Source of the DNA: Flavobacteria bacterium RIFCSPLOWO2_12_FULL_31_7
Lineage (GTDB): Bacteria; Bacteroidota; Bacteroidia; Flavobacteriales; Flavobacteriaceae
Direction of reading: 5' to 3'
Length of the DNA stretch: 12,198 bases
Assembly (NCBI GenBank): GCA_001800945.1
Contig: MGWJ01000033.1
Coordinates: 1 to 12,198, forward strand
The notes beneath the pieces were generated by a model. The model was not told the origin of the DNA, did no database searches, and saw only the letters and a list, made by a program, of their open reading frames with translations. The position numbers and the translations under genes are program-made. Below are positions 7,014 through 12,198 of the stretch, in pieces (the first letter of the stretch is position 1; the number at the start of each line of letters is the position of its first letter).

Positions 7014-8995
7014 AAAAAGATAACATCATTTCATACAGACTCACTTTTGTAGTAGTCTGTGTTTTTGCGTTTTCTATTGCCATTGCCGTTAAGTTATTCA
7101 ATATCCAATGGGTTGGTGGTGAATATTACCGAAATTTAGCGAAACAACGAACGGTTAAAAATTTCGATATTCCAGCCAACAAAGGGAATATTTATTCTTC
7201 AGATGGAAGTTTATTAGCAACATCTATTCCAGAATACACCATACGTTTTGACGCGGTTGCTCCTTCAGATGAAAATTTTGAGAAAAATTATGTGGCGCTT
7301 TCCGATTCCTTAGCACGTCTTTTAGGCAAATCTTCAGGGGAATTTCAAAGAGATTTAAGAAAAGCGAAAAATACCAAAAACAGATATTTTTTAGTCGCAA
7401 GAAAATTGAGTTTTACAGAATACATGCGAGTAAAAAAATTTCCATTATTCAAGTTAGGAGCAAATAAAGGCGGAATCATCGTAGAACAACAAACTGTTCG
7501 TAAGCATCCAGTCGGATTAATTGCCAACAGGACTATTGGTTATGAGCGTGATGGAAATCAAGGGAAAGGTTTAGAATACGCATTTCGTAAATATTTAAAC
7601 GGAAAAAATGGACATCGTTTGATGCAGAAAATTGCAAAAAACCAATGGAAACCAATCTCAGATGTAAACGAATTAGATCCAATTGATGGCTACGATATTA
7701 TTTCTACTATCGATGTTTTCATTCAAGATATTGCACACCATGCTTTGCTGAAACAATTAGAATTGTACGAAGCAGATCACGGTTGTGTAGTAGTAATGGA
7801 AACCAAAACAGGAGAGGTAAAAGCCATTTCGAATTTAGGTAGAGCAGAAGACGGTTCGTACTTCGAAACACAAAATTATGCGGTTGCCGAATCTCATTAA
7901 CCAGGTTCAACATTTAAATTGTTAGATTTAATTGCACTTTTAGATGATAAAAAAGTCGATACTTCAAAAGTATACAATACAAACGGTGGAATCATTACCA
8001 TCAGAAACAGAAAAGTAAAAGATTCACATGATGGCGGCTACGGAAGTATTTCTTTAGCAAGAGGTTTTGAAGTGTCTTCCAATACGGTTTTGGTTCAAGC
8101 AGTTCAAGAAAATTATAAAAATAATCCGAAACAATTTACAGACCGATTAAATAGTTATGGATTAAATAAACCAATTGGAATTCAGTTGTTAGGTGAAGCA
8201 AAATCATACATTCCTCAACCTGGAACAGATAAATGGAATGCGCTTTCTTTACCATGGATGGCTTACGGTTACGGGGTTTCTATGACGCCTTTGCAAACTT
8301 TAACAATCTACAACGGAATTGCCAATAACGGAAAAATGATTAAGCCTATTTTCGTTAAAGAAATTAAAGAATGGAATAAAACCATAAAAAAATACGAGGC
8401 TGAAGTAATCAACGAAAAAATGTGTTCAGATGAAACTTTAGCTAAAGTAAAAGCCGTTTTAGCCAATGTGGTGAAAAAAGGAACAGGAAGTAAATTGTAT
8501 TCTTCGGATTTTTCGATGGCTGGTAAAACAGGAACAGCACAAGTAAATTATAGCAAAGGAAAAGAGAATATGTATTATGCTTCTTCTTTTGTTGGATATT
8601 TTCCAGCTGATAATCCAAAATATTCTTGCATCATTGTAGTGCACAAACCAAACACGTCGTTAAATAATTATTATGGAGCGGATGTGGCTGGACCTGTTTT
8701 TAAACGTATCGCACAAAAAATATTTACTGATGTGCCAAATACTAACAAGTTCAAAGGCATCAAACTAAAAAATGCTAAGCAAGATGTTTTGTATGCGGAA
8801 TACGAAAAAAAATCGCAAGGAAATACAAATAAAGTTCCAAATGTAAAAGGAATGGCCGGAATGGATGCTGTTTCTTTATTAGAAAATTTAGGATTAAAAG
8901 TGAAATTTATTGGTGTGGGTAAAGTTAAAAAACAATCCATCAATCCGGGTGAAATTTTCAAGAAAAATCAAACTATAATCATTGAATTATCGTGA
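7004..8995 (+). pseudogene. ftsI: ftsI: division transpeptidase (class B PBP) interrupted by an in-frame TAA
   Basis: FtsI/PBP3 is the septal peptidoglycan DD-transpeptidase. The frame runs unbroken from ATG 7004 to TGA 8993-8995 (663 residues) except for one TAA at 7898-7900 (codon 299). Both sides align with a single protein. There is one N-terminal membrane anchor (about 12-32), then the PBP dimerisation domain with ANKGNIYSSDG (58-68). The transpeptidase domain has SxxK STFK with S302, SSN (358-360) and KTGT (508-511). A C-terminal PASTA domain covers about 610-663. The sequence around the stop reads AVAESH-stop-PGSTFK, where the family has ESHEPGSTFK, so a G-to-T change of GAA explains it. 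The second part alone (first possible start TTG 7919) would lack the catalytic serine. The gene overlaps ftsL by 10 bp and murE by 4 bp. FtsI is normally essential, so a sequence error or a recent mutation is likely. Confidence 0.93.
7898..7900 (+). other. Premature TAA before the catalytic SxxK motif of ftsI
   Basis: The codon stands where the family has Glu in the ExPGSTFK motif, three codons before the nucleophilic serine codon (7907-7909). Reading frame and sequence similarity continue without shift on both sides, so it is a substitution, not an indel. TAA ends seven other genes here, which argues against codon reassignment. Confidence 0.95.
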
Positions 8996-10455
8996 GTAAA
9001 TTAAAAGACATATTATATAAAGTTACGATTGAAGCGGTTCACGGTTCAACGGATTTGACTATTGCAAAAATCGAGTTTGATTCCAGAAAAGTTTCAAATA
9101 ACGATGTTTTCGTAGCAATAAAAGGATCACTTTCAGATGGACATCAGTTCATCGATAAAGCAATTTCTTTAGGTGCTTCTGTTATAGTTTGCGAAGATTT
9201 ACCAGCTACTTTACTAGAAAATATCACGTACGTAAAAGTTCAAAACTCCAATCAAGCTTTATCGTATTTAGCGGCGAATTTTTACGATAATCCGTCTCAA
9301 AAATTAAAATTAGTTGGAATTACAGGAACAAACGGAAAAACAACAATAGCATCGTTATTGTACCAAATGTTCAAAAGAGCAGGCTATAAAGTAGGCTTGC
9401 TTTCAACTGTTAAAATCATGGTGGATGATGTCGAATATAAAGCGACGCATACGACTCCAGACTCATTAACCATCAATCAGTATTTAGATGAAATGGTGGA
9501 AGTGGGTTGCGAATTCTGTTTTATGGAAGTTTCTTCTCACGGAATTCATCAAAAAAGAACAGAATCTTTACATTTTGAAGGTGGTGTGTTCACAAATTTA
9601 TCGCACGATCATTTAGATTATCATGATACGTTTGCCGAATACAGAGATGTGAAAAAATCATTTTTTGATAGTTTGCCAAAATCAGCTTTTGCCATCACGA
9701 ATGTGGATGATAAAAATGGAGTAGTCATGCTTCAAAATACAGTTGCTCGAAAAAGAACGTATGCCTTAAAAACGTATGCCGATTTTAAAGCACAAGTTTT
9801 AGAAAATCAATTATCAGGTTTAGTTTTAAAAATTAATAATGATGAGGTTTGGACGAAATTAATTGGTTCTTTCAATGCGTATAATTTATTAGCTATTTAC
9901 GGTGTGGCCTTAGAATTAGGTATCGAAAGTAGTGAAGCTTTACGCTTATTATCAGAATTAGAAAGTGTTTCTGGACGTTTTCAATTTATCATTTCTGAAT
10001 CTAAAATCACTGCTATTGTAGATTATGCACACACGCCAGATGCATTAGAAAATGTACTAAAAACAATCGAAGATATTCGTACCAAAAACGAGCAATTAAT
10101 TACAATTGTGGGTTGTGGTGGCGATAGAGATAAAACAAAACGACCAATTATGGCCAACATCGCTGCATCATTAAGCGACAAAGCGATTTTTACAGCAGAT
10201 AATCCAAGAACTGAAAATCCACAAACGATTATTGAAGAAATGGAAGCTGGAGTAGAAGGTCAGAATTTTAAAAAAACAATTTCAATTCTGGATAGAAAAC
10301 AAGCGATTAAAACAGCATGTCAAATGGCAAATCCTGGTGATATTATTCTAATCGCTGGAAAAGGTCATGAAACCTATCAAGAAATAAACGGTGTGCGTCA
10401 TCATTTTGACGATATGGAAACCGTACAAGAATTATTAAAACAATTAGAAAAATAG
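8992..10455 (+). CDS. murE: UDP-N-acetylmuramoyl-L-alanyl-D-glutamate--meso-diaminopimelate ligase
   Basis: MurE is an ATP-dependent cytosolic ligase that adds the third stem-peptide residue to UDP-MurNAc-L-Ala-D-Glu. It has 487 residues, normal for the family. The start is GTG at 8992, overlapping the ftsI TGA (GTGA, 4-bp overlap); the sequence MSKLKDILYKV fits the usual N-terminus. The UDP-binding domain includes IEFDSRKVSNNDVFVAI (27-43). The Mur central domain has the P-loop GITGTNGKTT (109-118), THTTPDS (152-158), MEVSSHG (178-184), NLSHDHLDYH (202-211) and the likely carbamylated lysine K221 in EYRDVKKSFF. The C-terminal domain has VDYAHTPDAL (343-352) and GCGGDRDKTKR (374-384). DNPR at 403-406 is the motif of meso-diaminopimelate-specific enzymes, as opposed to lysine-adding ones. 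GKGHETYQE closes the fold. Translation is probably coupled to ftsI, so the ftsI stop could reduce murE expression. Confidence 0.97.
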   Translation: MSKLKDILYKVTIEAVHGSTDLTIAKIEFDSRKVSNNDVFVAIKGSLSDGHQFIDKAISLGASVIVCEDLPATLLENITYVKVQNSNQALSYLAANFYDNPSQKLKLVGITGTNGKTTIASLLYQMFKRAGYKVGLLSTVKIMVDDVEYKATHTTPDSLTINQYLDEMVEVGCEFCFMEVSSHGIHQKRTESLHFEGGVFTNLSHDHLDYHDTFAEYRDVKKSFFDSLPKSAFAITNVDDKNGVVMLQNTVARKRTYALKTYADFKAQVLENQLSGLVLKINNDEVWTKLIGSFNAYNLLAIYGVALELGIESSEALRLLSELESVSGRFQFIISESKITAIVDYAHTPDALENVLKTIEDIRTKNEQLITIVGCGGDRDKTKRPIMANIAASLSDKAIFTADNPRTENPQTIIEEMEAGVEGQNFKKTISILDRKQAIKTACQMANPGDIILIAGKGHETYQEINGVRHHFDDMETVQELLKQLEK

Positions 10456-10506
10456 TAAAAAGTAAAAAGTAAAAAGTAAAAAGTAAAAAGTAAAAAGTAA
10501 AAAGTA
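10455..10506. repeat. Heptanucleotide tandem repeat, (GTAAAAA)x7 plus GTA
   Basis: Seven exact GTAAAAA copies start at 10455, 10462, 10469, 10476, 10483, 10490 and 10497, with a partial GTA at 10504-10506. The first G is the last base of the murE TAG stop. The array occupies about half of the 109-bp murE-mraY gap, the only sizeable gap in the operon. No copy is degenerate, which suggests recent expansion by slippage. The rest of the gap (10507-10564) is AT-rich with no clear promoter. Confidence 0.95.
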
Positions 10507-10564
10507 TTTTTTAAACTAAGAACCTTTAAACTCAAAAGCTTTTAATCCTGTAAAACCCAAAAAT

Positions 10565-11785
10565 ATGTTATACTACATTTTTAAATACCTAGACGAAGTC
10601 TACAATTTGCCAGGAGCAGGTTTGTTTCAATATATCACTTTCCGTTCTGGAATGGCGGTTATTTTGTCGTTACTAATTTCTACGATTTACGGGAAAAGAA
10701 TCATAGGATATTTAAGAAACAAACAAGTTGGAGAAACCGTTCGTGAGTTAGGTTTAGATGGTCAAGTACAAAAAGCTGGAACACCAACAATGGGTGGATT
10801 GATTATTATTTTAGCCACGCTTGTTCCGGTATTATTGTTGGCGAAGTTGGATAATATTTACATCATTTTACTTTTGGTAACTACCGTTTGGATGGGAAGT
10901 ATTGGTTTCTTAGATGATTATATCAAAGTTTTCAAAAAAGATAAAGAAGGTTTAAAAGGACGATTCAAAGTTATTGGACAAATTGGTTTAGGAATTATCG
11001 TTGGTGCTACTTTATATTTTAGTCCAAGCGTGACCATTAAGGAAGATGTGGTGTTGAAAAAGCAAGGAATTGAAACGGTAATAAAATCAACTTCTCCAGA
11101 AGTAAAATCAATGGAAACGACTATTCCATTCGTAAAAAACAACACTTTTGATTATGCAGAATTGCTGTCTTTTATGGGCGATGATTACCAAAAATGGGCT
11201 TGGTTAATTTTTATTCCAGTTGTAATTTTTATTATCACTGCGGTTTCAAATGGTGCGAATTTAACTGATGGAATTGATGGTTTAGCTGCCGGTACTTCTG
11301 CTATTTCAGTATTGGTTTTAGGTATTTTTACTTTCGTTTCGGGTAACATTATTTTCTCTAACTATTTGAACATTATGTATATCCCAAATTCGGGAGAAAT
11401 GACCATTTATATTGCAGCTTTTGTTGGAGCATTAATTGGTTTCTTGTGGTACAATACTTATCCAGCTACCGTTTTTATGGGTGATACGGGAAGTTTAACC
11501 ATAGGTGGAATTATTGCCGTAATCGCTATTGCGGTTCGTAAAGAATTAATGATTCCAGTTTTATGTGGAATTTTCTTAGCGGAAAATTTCTCAGTTGTAC
11601 TACAAGTAGCATATTTTAAATATACCAAAAAGAAATATGGTGAAGGTCGTCGTATTTTCTTAATGTCGCCCTTGCATCATCATTATCAGAAAAAAGGATA
11701 TCACGAAAGTAAAATCGTTACTCGTTTTTGGATTGTGGCTATCATTTTAGCGATTTTCTCATTAGTTTCTTTAAAATTAAGATAG
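10565..11785 (+). CDS. mraY: Phospho-N-acetylmuramoyl-pentapeptide-transferase
   Basis: MraY transfers phospho-MurNAc-pentapeptide from UDP to undecaprenyl phosphate in the inner membrane, forming lipid I. It has about ten hydrophobic segments. Family motifs are AGTPTMGGLIII (71-82), GFLDDYIKV with the metal-site aspartates D117/D118 (114-122), SNGANLTDGIDGLAAG (228-243), VFMGDTGSLTIGG with D307 (303-315) and MSPLHHHYQKKG (367-378). At 406 residues it is about 45 longer than the ~360-residue E. coli enzyme. Much of the excess lies in a hydrophilic stretch between the fourth and fifth membrane segments (about 154-211), expected to face the periplasm. From memory, this enlarged loop is common in Bacteroidota. 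The ATG start gives the normal MLYYIFKYLD N-terminus. murD follows one base after its TAG stop. Confidence 0.97.
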   Translation: MLYYIFKYLDEVYNLPGAGLFQYITFRSGMAVILSLLISTIYGKRIIGYLRNKQVGETVRELGLDGQVQKAGTPTMGGLIIILATLVPVLLLAKLDNIYIILLLVTTVWMGSIGFLDDYIKVFKKDKEGLKGRFKVIGQIGLGIIVGATLYFSPSVTIKEDVVLKKQGIETVIKSTSPEVKSMETTIPFVKNNTFDYAELLSFMGDDYQKWAWLIFIPVVIFIITAVSNGANLTDGIDGLAAGTSAISVLVLGIFTFVSGNIIFSNYLNIMYIPNSGEMTIYIAAFVGALIGFLWYNTYPATVFMGDTGSLTIGGIIAVIAIAVRKELMIPVLCGIFLAENFSVVLQVAYFKYTKKKYGEGRRIFLMSPLHHHYQKKGYHESKIVTRFWIVAIILAIFSLVSLKLR

Positions 11786-11786
11786 T

Positions 11787-12198
11787 ATGAGATTAGTAAT
11801 ATTAGGTGGTGGAGAAAGTGGTGTAGGAACCGCTATTCTCGGAAAGAAAAAAGGATACGATGTTTTTGTGTCTGATTTCGGAAAAATTAAAGAAAATTAC
11901 AAAGAAGTTCTTACTATAAATAAAATTGCATTTGAAGATCAAAAGCATACAGAAGAATTAATTCTGAATGCAGATGTAGTTATGAAAAGCCCAGGGATTC
12001 CAGAAAAATCACCAATCGTAAAAAAGTTATTGGAAAAAAAGATTCCAGTGATTTCTGAAATTGAATTCGCTGCGCCTTTCACAACAGCAACAACAATCGG
12101 AATTACCGGAAGTAATGGGAAAACCACTACCACTTTGTTAACTTATCATTTACTAAAACAAGGTGGATTAAATGTAGGATTGGCAGGAAATATTGGTA
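11787..12198 (+). CDS. murD: UDP-N-acetylmuramoylalanine--D-glutamate ligase (3' end missing)
   Basis: MurD adds D-glutamate to UDP-MurNAc-L-alanine, the step before MurE. The frame opens with ATG one base after the mraY stop and stays open to the window edge, giving 137 residues. The N-terminal UDP-binding Rossmann-like domain shows MRLVILGGGESGVGTA (1-16). VMKSPGIPEKSPIV (65-78) is the conserved SPGIP segment. ISEIEFA (89-95) leads to the ATP-binding P-loop GITGSNGKTTTT (105-116) and then LAGNIG at the edge, the start of the AGNIG motif. All match MurD, not MurC or MurF, in order and spacing. The catalytic central and C-terminal domains are off-window. Its place after mraY is usual for the dcw cluster. 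Confidence 0.95.
   Translation, partial: MRLVILGGGESGVGTAILGKKKGYDVFVSDFGKIKENYKEVLTINKIAFEDQKHTEELILNADVVMKSPGIPEKSPIVKKLLEKKIPVISEIEFAAPFTTATTIGITGSNGKTTTTLLTYHLLKQGGLNVGLAGNIG

Noticed and set aside
7898..7900. TAA reassigned as a sense codon in this organism
   Set aside because: TAA ends the DUF5916 gene, gpmI, engB, the hydrolase, mraZ, rsmH and ftsL at the expected family lengths, so it works as a stop here.
8671..8961. Open frame of 96 codons on the minus strand inside ftsI
   Set aside because: It lies wholly opposite conserved transpeptidase/PASTA coding sequence, shows no recognisable domain, and is a shadow of the plus-strand codon pattern. Other antisense frames in the window were rejected for the same reason.
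7919..8995. A separate gene for a 358-residue penicillin-binding protein starting at TTG 7919
   Set aside because: It is in the same frame as the upstream ftsI part, lacks its own membrane anchor and the catalytic SxxK serine, and continues the FtsI sequence without a gap. It is the 3' part of the interrupted ftsI.
11939..12133. Minus-strand 64-codon frame near the window end
   Set aside because: It is antisense to the well-supported murD N-terminal region containing the P-loop.
1..12198. CRISPR array, insertion sequence, prophage, tRNA or rRNA
   Set aside because: No spaced direct repeats of CRISPR type, transposase motifs, long terminal inverted repeats, phage genes or recognisable RNA genes were found; the region is core chromosomal.

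Overview
The window looks like chromosomal DNA of a Bacteroidota member, most likely Flavobacteriaceae close to Flavobacterium. The DNA is strongly AT-rich. It encodes a DUF5916 outer-membrane-type protein typical of that phylum. Start codons lack clear Shine-Dalgarno sequences, and at least one perfect TAnnTTTG (-7) promoter element is present. The protein sequences resemble flavobacterial versions of each family; this is judged from memory, not from a search.

Layout. (1) 1-1852, plus strand: the 3' part of a DUF5916 protein gene, cut by the window edge. (2) 1955-3463, plus strand: gpmI, a glycolytic phosphoglycerate mutase, followed by a strong bidirectional terminator and a small 9-bp tandem repeat. 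(3) 3550-4972, minus strand: the GTPase gene engB/ysxC preceded by an alpha/beta-hydrolase gene, reading towards gpmI. (4) 4973-5300: a 328-bp divergent regulatory region with a textbook-like MraZ operator (three GTGGTA repeats on a 10-bp period) upstream of a -7 element. (5) 5301 to the end, plus strand: the mra/dcw cell-division and wall cluster mraZ-rsmH-ftsL-ftsI-murE-mraY-murD, with murD cut by the window edge. Genes from mraZ to murE overlap each other by a few bases. A seven-copy GTAAAAA repeat fills much of the murE-mraY gap.

The cluster works as one unit. MraZ probably autoregulates the operon, and RsmH methylates 16S rRNA. FtsL and FtsI belong to the septal wall machinery. MurE, MraY and MurD make and load the peptidoglycan precursor; the DNPR motif of MurE predicts meso-diaminopimelate as the third residue. 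murF is absent from between murE and mraY.

The most striking observation is an in-frame TAA (7898-7900) in ftsI. It replaces the Glu codon expected just before the catalytic PGSTFK motif and splits an otherwise intact, normally essential gene. It is either a sequence error or a real nonsense mutation. I found no clearly novel defence, mobile or biosynthetic system; everything else is core housekeeping DNA.
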